Shown here piece by piece: positions 25,570 through 34,114 of a stretch of 64,000 nt of DNA. A program made the position numbers and the translations under genes. Positions within the stretch are counted from its first letter, which is position 1. Each line of letters opens with the position of its first letter. The notes under the pieces are model-generated. The model had not been told where the DNA came from. It did not search any database and saw only the letters and a program-made list of their open reading frames with translations. Source of the DNA: RH-AL1 sp965249685 (GTDB lineage Bacteria > Pseudomonadota > Alphaproteobacteria > Rhizobiales > Beijerinckiaceae); NCBI GenBank assembly GCA_965249685.1, contig CBDFMN010000003.1, positions 2,604,001 through 2,668,000 of the forward strand. Reading direction: 5' to 3'.

Positions 25570-27089
25570 GAAGGACGATCCGAAGGTGAGAACACGGCGG
25601 GCAGGGTGATCGTAAAGGTGGAGCCTTTGCCAAGCTCCGACGCGACGACGATATTGCCACCCAGACGCCGCACGAGGTTGCGGACGTGGGCCAAGCCTAT
25701 ACCTTCCCCAGGTCTATCTTGTTCGCCCGAGCGGCGAAACAGTTCAAAAATGCGTTCGAAGTCTTTTTTGTCGATTCCGCGACCGTTGTCGGCGATTTCG
25801 TAGCGCACGAAGGCACCGATCTTCTTGCCGGCGACACTCACCTGGCCGGGCCGGCCCGGTTGCAGGTATTTGGCGGCATTCTCCATCAGATTGCCGAACA
25901 CCTGCTCGATGGCCAGGCGGTCGCTGACCAGGTCAGGCAGGTCGTCCGCCACGCTCAGGGTGGCGTCGCCTTCCAGGAGTTGGTGCGAGAGGCTTTCGCG
26001 CTGCGTCAGAAGCAGCTCTCGGAGGCCGACAGGATGCGGCGTCAACACCCGTCGGCCTTCGCGCGACAGGCTGAGGATGGCATTGATGAGCCGATCCATC
26101 TTGGCGGTGGAACTGCGGATGAACCCGAGGGCTTCGGGCAGGTCGGTCTCGATGGCGGCGCGCCGGTCCGGTGTCGCCAGTTCGGGCATGCGAGTCTCCA
26201 CCTCCGCAAAGAAGCTGGCGATCTCGGCCCGCGCCGCCTCGAGTTCGCTGGTAAAGCCCATGACGTTGACGAGCGGGGCCCGCAGGTCGTGGCTGACGAT
26301 ATAGGCGAAACGCTGGATCTCGTCGTTGGCGGCTTGCAGGTCGGCCACGCGGGCCTCGACGATCCCTTCGAGATTGTCGTTGTTGGACTGAAGAGCAGAC
26401 TGGGCGCTCTGCAGATCCATCGCGCTGCGGCGGGTCGCGGCGATGGTGAGCGCGCCGATCCCGATGACGGCGAGGATGCCACCGACGCTGAACCAGCCGA
26501 GCAGCGCGCCATAGCTGTGCAGGTCGGCCTCGGCCAGGCCCATGCTACGGGTCTCTTCCTCCTGCACCTCGTTGATATGCTGGCGGATCCGGGCCATGTA
26601 GCCGTTGCCCCTGCCACTGCCGACCAGGGCCAGCGCCGCCGCCTTGTCACCGCGCTCGTTCACCTCCAGCGTACGGGCGATTTCCACGAGTTTCGCGGGG
26701 ACCAAGGTGCGCAGACTGGCGATGGCGTGATGCTGGGTCGGATTGTCTCGGGTAAGGGTCTCGAGTTCGTCCAGCGCGGCCGGCGCGTTGTCTGCACCTT
26801 CGTGGTAGGGCTCGAGGTAGGTCTTGTTCTGCGTCAGCAGATAGCCGCGTTGGCCGGTCTCGGCGTCCTGCACCATGGTCAACAGGAGATAGGCGGCCGA
26901 GCGCACGCGGAGCGTGTGAGCGACGAGCATGTCATAGTTGCGGCTGCTGACGCCGATCCAGATTGTCGCCGCCGCGACCGCGAGCAGCATGACGAAGCCG
27001 CCGACCACCGGCAGGAGCCGCCGCCCCGTAAAGCTCAAGCCTGGTCCCATGTCCATCATCCGGCCGATCGAAACGCGGGGTGAAGGCAT
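25566..27089 (-). CDS. CHASE3-domain sensor histidine kinase
   Basis: A 507-residue membrane kinase. Spans near residues 23-46 and 198-218 flank a periplasmic CHASE3 domain with DAETGQRGYLLT. A coiled coil leads to HisKA with the phosphoacceptor in YIVSHDLRAPLVNVMGF and an HATPase with NLMENAAKYLQPG (N box), DNGRGID (G1), ELFRRSGEQDRPGEGIGL (F and G2) and GKGSTFTITLP. First gene of the operon with the Rcp1-like regulator and the receiver-kinase fusion. The architecture parallels bacteriophytochrome operons but has CHASE3 in place of a photosensory module. The first ATG (27089) was kept; an ATG at 27059 is an alternative. Confidence 0.9.
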   Translation of the reverse strand: MPSPRVSIGRMMDMGPGLSFTGRRLLPVVGGFVMLLAVAAATIWIGVSSRNYDMLVAHTLRVRSAAYLLLTMVQDAETGQRGYLLTQNKTYLEPYHEGADNAPAALDELETLTRDNPTQHHAIASLRTLVPAKLVEIARTLEVNERGDKAAALALVGSGRGNGYMARIRQHINEVQEEETRSMGLAEADLHSYGALLGWFSVGGILAVIGIGALTIAATRRSAMDLQSAQSALQSNNDNLEGIVEARVADLQAANDEIQRFAYIVSHDLRAPLVNVMGFTSELEAARAEIASFFAEVETRMPELATPDRRAAIETDLPEALGFIRSSTAKMDRLINAILSLSREGRRVLTPHPVGLRELLLTQRESLSHQLLEGDATLSVADDLPDLVSDRLAIEQVFGNLMENAAKYLQPGRPGQVSVAGKKIGAFVRYEIADNGRGIDKKDFERIFELFRRSGEQDRPGEGIGLAHVRNLVRRLGGNIVVASELGKGSTFTITLPAVFSPSDRPS

Positions 27090-27233
27090 CGGTATCGGAT
27101 CTCCGGACAGGGGCAGCAGGCGCCTTCGCGCCTCCCGCGCTCTCCCTAGCGCACCGGTCGGCCGAATAAAAAGGTTTTACGCGCGGGCGGCCGATCCTGT
27201 AGCTCTGCCGGACAAAGGTTGAGGGAGCTGCGG

Positions 27234-28052
27234 GTGAACGAGACGGGCGAGATGCGGCTGGTCGTCGTCGGCGCGGGCGGACGGATGGGCCGCGCGCTCG
27301 TGCGGCTCACCGCCGAGACCGGCGGTGCCGTCCTGTGCGGCGCGCTCGAACATCCCGGCTCGCCGGCGCTCGGCGAGGACGCGGGTGCGCTGGCCGGCAT
27401 TGGCCGCGCCGGCGTTTCCATCACACAGGATGCGCTGGCGCTGGTCGTTGGGGCCGACGGCATCCTCGACTTCTCGACGCCCGCGACGAGCGTCGCGCTG
27501 GCCGAACTCGCCGCCCAGGCGCGCATCGTCCACGTCATTGGCACGACCGGCTTCACCGTGGCGGACAAGGCCAGACTGGGGGCCGCCGCGCGCCACGCCA
27601 CGATCGTCCAGTCCGGCAACATGAGCCTCGGCGTCAATCTGCTGGCGGCGCTCGTGCGGCAGGCCGCGGCGGCGCTCGGCGAGGCTTTCGATATCGAGAT
27701 CGTGGAGATGCACCACAGGATGAAGGTGGACGCGCCCTCCGGCACCGCCCTCATGCTCGGCGAGGCTGCCGCTGCGGGCCGCGGCGTCGCGCTGGACGAG
27801 GCGGCCGTGCGCCACCGCGACGGCGTCGTCGGCCCGCGCACGAACGGGTCCATCGGCTTCGCGGCGCTTCGCGGCGGCACCGTAGTCGGCGACCACAGCG
27901 TGGTCTTCGCCGGCGTCGGCGAGCGCATCGAACTCGTCCACCGCGCCGAGGATCGCGCGATCTACGCCCGCGGCGCGCTGCAGGCGGCGCTCTGGGCGCG
28001 GGGCCGCAAACCCGGCCTCTATTCGATGGCCAACGTACTCGGCTTGGCTTAG
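27234..28052 (+). CDS. dapB: 4-hydroxy-tetrahydrodipicolinate reductase
   Basis: NAD(P)H-dependent enzyme of lysine and meso-diaminopimelate synthesis. The Rossmann start MRLVVVGAGGRMGRALV, the DFSTP and GTTGF segments and the substrate-binding HHRMKVDAPSGTA near the middle are all characteristic. The N-terminal GAGGRMGR and the C-terminal HRAEDRAIYARGAL complete the two-domain fold. A GTG at 27234 with GAGGGAG six bases upstream is the likely start; an internal ATG at 27252 is possible. The gene is read divergently from the CHASE3 kinase and precedes gpmA by about 50 bases, so the two may share a transcript. Confidence 0.95.
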   Translation: MNETGEMRLVVVGAGGRMGRALVRLTAETGGAVLCGALEHPGSPALGEDAGALAGIGRAGVSITQDALALVVGADGILDFSTPATSVALAELAAQARIVHVIGTTGFTVADKARLGAAARHATIVQSGNMSLGVNLLAALVRQAAAALGEAFDIEIVEMHHRMKVDAPSGTALMLGEAAAAGRGVALDEAAVRHRDGVVGPRTNGSIGFAALRGGTVVGDHSVVFAGVGERIELVHRAEDRAIYARGALQAALWARGRKPGLYSMANVLGLA

Positions 28053-28106
28053 AGCAGGATTGCACCGCCTCGCCGCCGGCACTCGTCTTCGCTTAAGGGT
28101 TTTGTG

Positions 28107-28742
28107 ATGGACCGTCTGCTCGTTCTTCTCCGCCACGGCCAGAGCGAATGGAACTTGAAGAACCTGTTCACCGGCTGGCGCGACCCGCCGTTGACGCAGC
28201 GCGGCATCGATGAGGCACGCGCCGCCGGGCGTGCCCTGCACAGGCGCGGCTTCACCTTTCAGAGGGCCTTCGTCTCCGAACTGGTGCGAGCCCAGGACAC
28301 GCTGACCGAGGCCTTGGCCGAGCTCGGCCAGCCCGATCTCGCCGCGACGCGGGACGCCGCCCTGAACGAGCGCTCCTACGGCGACCTCTCCGGCCTCGAC
28401 AAGGACGAGGCCCGGAGCAAGTGGGGAGCCGACCAGGTGGCGATCTGGCGGCGCTCCTATGAAACAGCTCCGCCCGGCGGCGAGAGCCTGCGCGACACCG
28501 TCGCCCGCACCGTTCCCTACTACCTGCAATCCATCCTACCGGGCGTGTTGCGCGGCGAAGCCACGATCGTCGCCGCGCACGGCAACAGCCTGCGCGCCCT
28601 CGTGATGGTGCTCGACCGGCTGACGCCGCAGACGATTCCCAGCGTGGAGATCGCCACGGGCGTGCCGCTCGTCTACCGGCTCGGCGCGGACGGGCTCGTC
28701 GTCTCCAAGGAGATCCTGGCGACCGAGGTCACGGCCTCCTGA
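28107..28742 (+). CDS. gpmA: 2,3-bisphosphoglycerate-dependent phosphoglycerate mutase
   Basis: Glycolytic/gluconeogenic enzyme interconverting 3- and 2-phosphoglycerate. The active-site signature LLRHGQSEWNLKNLFTGW gives the phosphohistidine and the substrate Arg, ERSYGDLSG carries the catalytic Glu, and VAAHGNSLRALV the second histidine. At 211 residues it is the slightly short form usual in alphaproteobacteria. GTG at 28104 or ATG at 28107 could start it; AAGGG lies upstream. Following dapB closely, it probably belongs to the same transcript. Confidence 0.95.
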   Translation: MDRLLVLLRHGQSEWNLKNLFTGWRDPPLTQRGIDEARAAGRALHRRGFTFQRAFVSELVRAQDTLTEALAELGQPDLAATRDAALNERSYGDLSGLDKDEARSKWGADQVAIWRRSYETAPPGGESLRDTVARTVPYYLQSILPGVLRGEATIVAAHGNSLRALVMVLDRLTPQTIPSVEIATGVPLVYRLGADGLVVSKEILATEVTAS

Positions 28743-28881
28743 AAGCCTCGGCGCAGGGCCGACACCCCGGCGGGGCGAGATGTCGCGGATCGACGGAACG
28801 AACAGCTTGCGATCGTTGTTTCGCTCTCCACCGTGACTTTGAAGCGCGCCATGAAGCGTGCCACCTTCCCGCGAGTCGTGA

Positions 28882-29421
28882 ATGCCGCATCTGGAAATCC
28901 TGTTGGTCGATGACGACCCGCTGATCCGCCACGTCATCGCCGACGAACTCGAAGAAGCCGGGCATTTCGTGACCCCGGCTGTCGGCGGCGAGGCGGCGCT
29001 GGAGCTGATTCGCGACAATGGGCCCTTCGACCTCATCCTGGTGGACTACACGATGCCCGGCATGTCGGGCGGGGACTTGGCGCGGCACGTCCTCGCGCTC
29101 GTGCCGGACGCCAAGATCGCGATCCTGACGGGACATACGTCCTTGCCCGAAGGAGAGGAGGTTCCGCTCTGCCCGGTGATCACCAAGGGTGTGCGGATGA
29201 GCGAGATGATCAAGGCGGTGGAAGCCGTCGCGGCCGGCGCGCCCATGAAGCTTGCGCATAACGCGACGGCGACGCGGCTCGATCTGCTGGTCGATCACAT
29301 GACCACCGGCCCGGCCGTGGGCGGCGTGAAGAGCGCGATGCACGCCACCTACGACGCCCCCAAGGAGGAGGCGATGCCGGACGCCTTCGCCTTGATCCTC
29401 GATCGCCTACCGGCCAAGTGA
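28882..29421 (+). CDS. Response regulator with short C-terminal extension
   Basis: A 179-residue protein. Residues 1-120 form a receiver (LLVDDDPLIRHVI acidic pocket, Asp in LILVDYTMPGMSG, switch Thr in ILTGHTS, and a Lys in VITKGVRMSE). The last ~55 residues have no recognisable output domain: a low-complexity region ending in DAFALILDRLPAK. It may act as a phosphate sink or bind a partner protein. The stop overlaps the GTG start of the alkB gene (GTGA), so the two are translationally coupled, which hints at a link between a signal and DNA repair. The cognate kinase is not adjacent. Confidence 0.85.
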   Translation: MPHLEILLVDDDPLIRHVIADELEEAGHFVTPAVGGEAALELIRDNGPFDLILVDYTMPGMSGGDLARHVLALVPDAKIAILTGHTSLPEGEEVPLCPVITKGVRMSEMIKAVEAVAAGAPMKLAHNATATRLDLLVDHMTTGPAVGGVKSAMHATYDAPKEEAMPDAFALILDRLPAK

Positions 29422-30065
29422 CGACGGCTGCGGCCCTGGAGCTTGCGCCGGGGCTGCGCTATGTGTCCGCGTATCTCGACCGCGCCGCGCAGACGGCCCT
29501 GCTGGCCGATGTAAGGTCCGTCCTGAGGATGGCACCGCTCTTCCGGCCGCTGATGCCGAGGACGGGCAAGCCCTTTTCGGTACAGATGACCAATTGCGGC
29601 ATGCTCGGCTGGGTCTCGGACCGCGCCGGGTATCGCTACCAGGCCGAGCATCCCGCGACAAAGCAGGCCTGGCCCGCCATGCCCGCGCTGGCGCGACGCG
29701 CCTGGGACGATCTTTCCGCCTACGCCGACCCTCCCGAGGCCTGCCTCGTCAACTATTACGACACGGCGGCGCGGATGGGCCTGCACCAGGACCGCGACGA
29801 GGAGAGTTTTTCCGCTCCCGTCGTGTCGCTGTCGCTTGGTGACACCTGCCTGTTCCGCTACGGCGGCACGCAGCGGCAGGGGCCGACGCGCAGCATCAAG
29901 CTCGCCTCGGGTGACGCGCTCGTGCTCGGCGGTCCGGCGCGCCTCGCCTTCCACGGCGTCGACCGGGTCTTCGGCGGCTCGTCGACGCTGCTGCCGGAGG
30001 GAGGCCGGTTCAACCTGACGCTGCGCCGCGTCCGCGGCGACATGCTTGAGGGCTTGAGCGGTTAG
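29418..30065 (+). CDS. alkB: DNA/RNA alkylation repair dioxygenase AlkB
   Basis: Fe(II)/2-oxoglutarate-dependent oxygenase that removes methyl and other alkyl groups from damaged bases. The 215-residue product has the metal triad His123 and Asp125 in GLHQDRDE and His179 in LAFHGVDR, plus the 2-oxoglutarate-binding arginines in RFNLTLRR. The N-terminal FSVQMTNCGMLGW is typical of the bacterial AlkB subfamily. It begins with a GTG overlapping the previous gene's stop codon. It is read toward the acyl-CoA synthetase gene, with which it is convergent. Confidence 0.95.
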   Translation: MTTAAALELAPGLRYVSAYLDRAAQTALLADVRSVLRMAPLFRPLMPRTGKPFSVQMTNCGMLGWVSDRAGYRYQAEHPATKQAWPAMPALARRAWDDLSAYADPPEACLVNYYDTAARMGLHQDRDEESFSAPVVSLSLGDTCLFRYGGTQRQGPTRSIKLASGDALVLGGPARLAFHGVDRVFGGSSTLLPEGGRFNLTLRRVRGDMLEGLSG

Positions 30066-31963
30066 AACCCCCTCTCCCGGAGGGCTCCGACGATCGCGTC
30101 GAGCGTCGCGGGGTCCTCGATCGTCGCCGGCATCGCATAGGGGTCGCCGTCCGCGATCTTCTTCATGGTCCCGCGCAGGATCTTGCCGGAACGCGTCTTC
30201 GGCAGCCGATCCACGACGATTGCCAGCTTGAACGAGGCGACGGGGCCGATTCGCTCGCGGATCATCGCCACCGCCTCGGCCTCGATCGCCGCCTCGTCGC
30301 GCGGCGCGCCGGCCTTGAGGACGAGGAAGCCGCAAGGCGCCTCGCCCTTGATCGCGTCGCGAACGCCGATGACGGCGCATTCCGCCACGTCGGGATGGCT
30401 CGCCAAAACCTCCTCCATGCCGCCGGTGGAAAGCCGATGGCCGGCGCAATTGATGATGTCGTCCGTGCGGCCTAGCACGAAGACGTAGCCTTCGGCGTCG
30501 ATCACGCCGGCATCGGCCGTCCTATAATAGCCGGGGAACTCGTCGAGATAGCTCTCGCGCATACGCGCGTCGCTGCCCCACAGCGTGGGCAGGCAGCCGG
30601 GCGGCAGCGGGAGCCGGATGGCAAGCGAACCCATCGTCCCCGGCGGTAGGGGCTTACCCGCCTCGTCGAGTACGGCCAGCGCAAAGCCCGGCATCGGCAC
30701 CGTCGAGGAGCCGGGCTTGACAGGCAGCGCGCCGAGCCCCAGCGGGTTACCCGTGATCGCCCACCCGGTTTCCGTCTGCCACCAATGGTCGACCACCGGC
30801 AATCCGAGCGTGTCGCGCACCCAGTCGACCGTGCTGGCGTCCGCCCGCTCGCCGGCGAGGAACAGGGCCCGCAGCTTCGCCGGACGGCAGGCGGTGAAGT
30901 GAGCGCCGCCCGGGTCCTCCTTCTTGATCGCCCGCAGCGCGGTCGGCGCAGTGAAGAGCGCCGCCACATCGTGCTCGGCGCAGACGCGCCAGAAGGCGCC
31001 GGCATCCGGCGTGCCCACCGGCTTGCCCTCGTAGAGCAGCGCCGTCGCGCCGATCAGCAGCGGCGCATAGACGATATAGGAATGGCCGACGACCCAACCG
31101 ATGTCCGAGGCGGTCCAGAACACCTCGCCGGGCGCGATGCCGTAGAGCGCGCGCATCGACCAGGCGAGCGCGACGAGGTAGCCGCCCGTGTCGCGCACCA
31201 CGCCCTTCGGCGTGCCGGTCGTCCCGGAGGTGTAGAGGATGTAGAGCGGGTCGGTCGCCCGCATCGTCGCGCAGGGAGCGCGCCGTCCCGCCGCGCGGGC
31301 TTGGGCCGTCGCGGTCGCCCAATCGTGGTCGCGGCCGGGGAGCATGGCTGCGGCAAGCTGCGGGCGCTGCAGCACGAGAACGGCGTCCGGTTTGGCGCTC
31401 GATAACGCGATCGCGCGGTCGAGCAACGGTTTGTAGGCCATGGTGCGGCCCGGCTCCAAGCCACAGGACGCCGTCAGAACGACCTTTGGCGCGGCGTCGC
31501 CGAGGCGGACGGCAAGCTCCGGCGCGGCGAAGCCGCCGAACACGACGGAATGGATCGCGCCGAGACGCGCGCAAGCGTACATGCCGACGAGCGCTTCCGG
31601 TACCATCGGCATGTAGAGGAGCACCCGATCGCCCTTCCCTACACCGTACTGGGCGAGGACGGCGGCGAGCACTTCCACCTCGTCCAGCAGTTCGGCATAG
31701 CTGATGGCGCGGTTGAGACCCTGCAGCGGCGCGTCGAAGATGATCGCGGTCTGCGCGCCGCGGCCGGCTTCGACGTGGCGGTCGAGAAGATTGTAGCAGG
31801 TGTTGAGGCTGGCGTCCGGGAACCAGCGGCCGTAGATGCCCGCATCGGCGTCGAAAATGCGATCCGGCGGTTCGATCCAGCTGATCGCCTGGGCCGCCTC
31901 GCGCCAGAAGGCCTCGGGATCGGATTGCCAGCGCGCGTAGGTCTCGCGATAGCCACTCGCCAT
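30062..31963 (-). CDS. Propionyl/acetyl-CoA synthetase (PrpE-like)
   Basis: A 633-residue AMP-forming acyl-CoA synthetase. The P-loop-like adenylation signature YILYTSGTTGTPKGVVRD, the A5 segment WWQTETGW, and the C-terminal catalytic KTRSGKILRGTMKKIADG with the acetylatable lysine are all visible. The tryptophan in WWQTETG and the TASDIGWVVGHSYIVY stretch match acetyl/propionyl-CoA synthetases. The length and the N-terminal YARWQSDPEAFWREAA opening fit the PrpE branch, so propionate is a likely substrate, but acetate cannot be excluded. ATG at 31963 was chosen because earlier codons overlap the glycosyltransferase gene upstream. Convergent with alkB. Confidence 0.88.
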   Translation of the reverse strand: MASGYRETYARWQSDPEAFWREAAQAISWIEPPDRIFDADAGIYGRWFPDASLNTCYNLLDRHVEAGRGAQTAIIFDAPLQGLNRAISYAELLDEVEVLAAVLAQYGVGKGDRVLLYMPMVPEALVGMYACARLGAIHSVVFGGFAAPELAVRLGDAAPKVVLTASCGLEPGRTMAYKPLLDRAIALSSAKPDAVLVLQRPQLAAAMLPGRDHDWATATAQARAAGRRAPCATMRATDPLYILYTSGTTGTPKGVVRDTGGYLVALAWSMRALYGIAPGEVFWTASDIGWVVGHSYIVYAPLLIGATALLYEGKPVGTPDAGAFWRVCAEHDVAALFTAPTALRAIKKEDPGGAHFTACRPAKLRALFLAGERADASTVDWVRDTLGLPVVDHWWQTETGWAITGNPLGLGALPVKPGSSTVPMPGFALAVLDEAGKPLPPGTMGSLAIRLPLPPGCLPTLWGSDARMRESYLDEFPGYYRTADAGVIDAEGYVFVLGRTDDIINCAGHRLSTGGMEEVLASHPDVAECAVIGVRDAIKGEAPCGFLVLKAGAPRDEAAIEAEAVAMIRERIGPVASFKLAIVVDRLPKTRSGKILRGTMKKIADGDPYAMPATIEDPATLDAIVGALRERGF

Positions 31964-32040
31964 GCTGATGTCCCAGCCTCCGTCTCTCGCATTGTCGACG
32001 AAGGCGGCGAAGCCGCGCAAGGCGCCGCTCGGGGGAGAGT

Positions 32041-33174
32041 TCAGGTCGGCGCTTCCTCGTGCGTGGCCTGGCCACGCTCCATCGTCATGGCTGTGCCTTT
32101 CCAGGTGAACGAACTTCCGGTGAAGGCGCCAACCCAGATCAACGGCAGCATCGCGTCTCGCAGGGCGAGGGCGAACGGCGTCTTCCACGTCAACGGCCAG
32201 CCGCAGGCGGCCGCCAACGCCAATTCCGCGCCCCACCAGACGGTGAGGAAGCCGCCGAGCGCTGGGGATAGCGACACGCCGAAGCCGGCGGCCGCCAGGA
32301 CGGCGCAGAGCGCGGGCAAGGCGCTGCCGGAAAGGATCTCCGGCAGGAATTCGGCGAGGAAGGTGGCGCGGCGCAGGCGCGCCCAGCGCAATTGGCGGCC
32401 CCAAACGTCGACGAAGCTGCGGCGGCCCAGCGGCTGCGGCGAGGGCGGGGCAAGCCGCACCCGCAGCCCCAGGCGACGAACCATCTTGGTCGTAGCGGCA
32501 TCTTCGGCCGGCTCGCTCGCCAGCTCGCGCAGGCCGCTACGGTCGAGATCGGCCTTGCGGTAGACCAGCGTCTTGCCTTGCGCGAAGCCCATGCCGAAGG
32601 CATCGACGACATATTGCCAGCGCGCTTCGTAGGTGTTGAGGAACCCGCATTCGAGGTGGCTCCAGAGCCCGTCGGCGCAGCAGCCGACGGGAGGTGCCGA
32701 GACCACGCCCGTATCCGCGCGCCACGTCGCCACCAACCCGGACACGAAGTCGGGCGGTGTCAGCACGTTGCTGTCGATGAAGGCCACCGTCGCGTAGCGG
32801 GCCTCGCGCCAGCCCTTCACCATGTTGTTGAGCTTGGGATTGATGCTGATGACGTCGTCGCCGACGAGGAGCCGTGCCGCGACGTCCGGGTGCGCCGCAA
32901 TGGCCGCACGCACCGCCGGGAGGATGGGGTCCTCGTCGCGGGCGACGCAGAACAGGAGCTCGAACGTCGGGTAGTCCGTCGCGAACGCCGCCGCCAAGGT
33001 CTCCGCGCTGAAGGCCTCGACGCCGCACAGCGGCCGGACCACCGTGACGCCCGATGCGTCCGACGGCCTTCCAAACGCGGCGCGCGGGCGGCAGCGCCAA
33101 GCGGCGACGGCACAGGTCACCACCTGCACCAGCAGGAAGAAGGCGGCGACGGCAGCGAGGAAACAGGAGGCCAT
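32041..33174 (-). CDS. GT21 ceramide-glucosyltransferase-like enzyme
   Basis: A 377-residue membrane glycosyltransferase with an N-terminal anchor (ASCFLAAVAAFFLLVQVV). It matches GT21 ceramide glucosyltransferases: the opening TVVRPLCGVEAF, the D1 Asp in CVARDEDPI, FIDSNVLTPPDFV with the D2 Asp-x-Asn in place of D-x-D, EDAATTKMVRRLG with D3 and the acceptor-binding RQLRWARLRR (Q/RxxRW motif). Several C-terminal spans follow. Bacterial homologues include the hopanoid-associated HpnI and enzymes that glycosylate ceramides or diacylglycerol; no hopanoid genes are nearby, so the acceptor lipid is unknown. A further in-frame extension is not required. The next minus-strand gene, prpE-like, starts about 80 bases downstream. 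Confidence 0.82.
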   Translation of the reverse strand: MASCFLAAVAAFFLLVQVVTCAVAAWRCRPRAAFGRPSDASGVTVVRPLCGVEAFSAETLAAAFATDYPTFELLFCVARDEDPILPAVRAAIAAHPDVAARLLVGDDVISINPKLNNMVKGWREARYATVAFIDSNVLTPPDFVSGLVATWRADTGVVSAPPVGCCADGLWSHLECGFLNTYEARWQYVVDAFGMGFAQGKTLVYRKADLDRSGLRELASEPAEDAATTKMVRRLGLRVRLAPPSPQPLGRRSFVDVWGRQLRWARLRRATFLAEFLPEILSGSALPALCAVLAAAGFGVSLSPALGGFLTVWWGAELALAAACGWPLTWKTPFALALRDAMLPLIWVGAFTGSSFTWKGTAMTMERGQATHEEAPT

Positions 33175-33224
33175 GATGGACGCCTAAGCTCGAAGCATTA
33201 AACTGACGTGACAGCGGCAGCCCG

Positions 33225-34103
33225 CTAACCGCCAAGCAGCGCGACGATGCGATCGATCTGCTCCAGAGTGGTATAACGGATACGCACTTCGCCGCCTTCG
33301 CCCCTGTGAAGGATCTCCACGCCGAACCCGAGGCTATCGCTGAGCCGCTTCTCCAGGGCTCGGGTGTCGGCGTCCTTCGCCGCCGCGCCGCGCCGTCCGC
33401 CCGGTCGGGGTTCGGCCTCGCGCTGCACGAGCTTCTCGACGTCGCGCACGGACAGGCTCTTGGCGACCACCCGCGCGGCGACGGCGTCGGGATCGGCCGC
33501 GCCGAGCAGCGCCCGCGCGTGACCGGCCGAGATCTGCCCGGATGAGAGCAAGCCGCGGGCAGCCGCGGGCAGCTTCAGGAGCCGCATCGTGTTGGCGACA
33601 TGCGGGCGGCTCTTGCCGATGACCTTGGCGAGGTCGCCCTGGGAATAGCCGAACTCGCTGCCGAGCCGCTCGTACCCCAGCGCTTCCTCCAGCGCGTTGA
33701 GGTCCGAGCGCTGCACATTCTCGATGATGGCGATCTCCAGCGCCTGCTTGTCGTCGGCCTCGATCGTGACGATCGGCACGTCGTGCAGGCTGGCACGCTG
33801 CGCCGCCCGCCACCGGCGTTCGCCGGCAATGATCTCGTAGGCGTCCGCCGTGCCGGGAACCGTCCGCACCAGGATCGGCTGGATGATGCCTTTCTCGCGG
33901 ATGGAGGCCGTCAACTCTTCGAGGTCGTCCTCGTCGAAGATGGTGCGCGGGTTGCGCGGGTTGGCGCGCAGAAATTCGATCGGCACCCGCTTCTGGCCCC
34001 GCGCCCGGACCAGGGCCGCGCCCTCTTCGCCGGAATCGCCGATGAGCGCGGCCAGGCCGCGGCCGAGGCGGGAGCGGGGTTCCTCTTGCACTGCTTTCAT
34101 CAT
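33225..34103 (-). CDS. parB: Chromosome-partitioning protein ParB
   Basis: CTP-dependent DNA clamp that loads at parS and spreads. Of 292 residues, the N-terminal CTPase domain has GERRWRAAQRASLHDVPIV with the CTP-binding GERRWRA motif and ENVQRSDLNALEEA; the central helix-turn-helix domain includes GYSQGDLAKVIGKSRPHVANTMRLLKLP; the C-terminal dimerisation domain ends with TLEQIDRIVALLGG. Two perfect parS sites lie within 3.5 kb downstream on its own strand's upstream side (35238 and 37521), its expected targets. It is the distal gene of the parA-parB pair, starting 12 bases after parA ends. Start uncertain between ATGs at 34103 and 34100. Confidence 0.97.
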   Translation of the reverse strand: MMKAVQEEPRSRLGRGLAALIGDSGEEGAALVRARGQKRVPIEFLRANPRNPRTIFDEDDLEELTASIREKGIIQPILVRTVPGTADAYEIIAGERRWRAAQRASLHDVPIVTIEADDKQALEIAIIENVQRSDLNALEEALGYERLGSEFGYSQGDLAKVIGKSRPHVANTMRLLKLPAAARGLLSSGQISAGHARALLGAADPDAVAARVVAKSLSVRDVEKLVQREAEPRPGGRRGAAAKDADTRALEKRLSDSLGFGVEILHRGEGGEVRIRYTTLEQIDRIVALLGG

Positions 34104-34114
34104 GGGTTCCCGTG

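Noticed and set aside
28795..28825. Possible EcfG promoter before the response regulator
   Set aside because: GGAAC is present but CGTT follows after only 14 bases, outside the 16-17 spacing.
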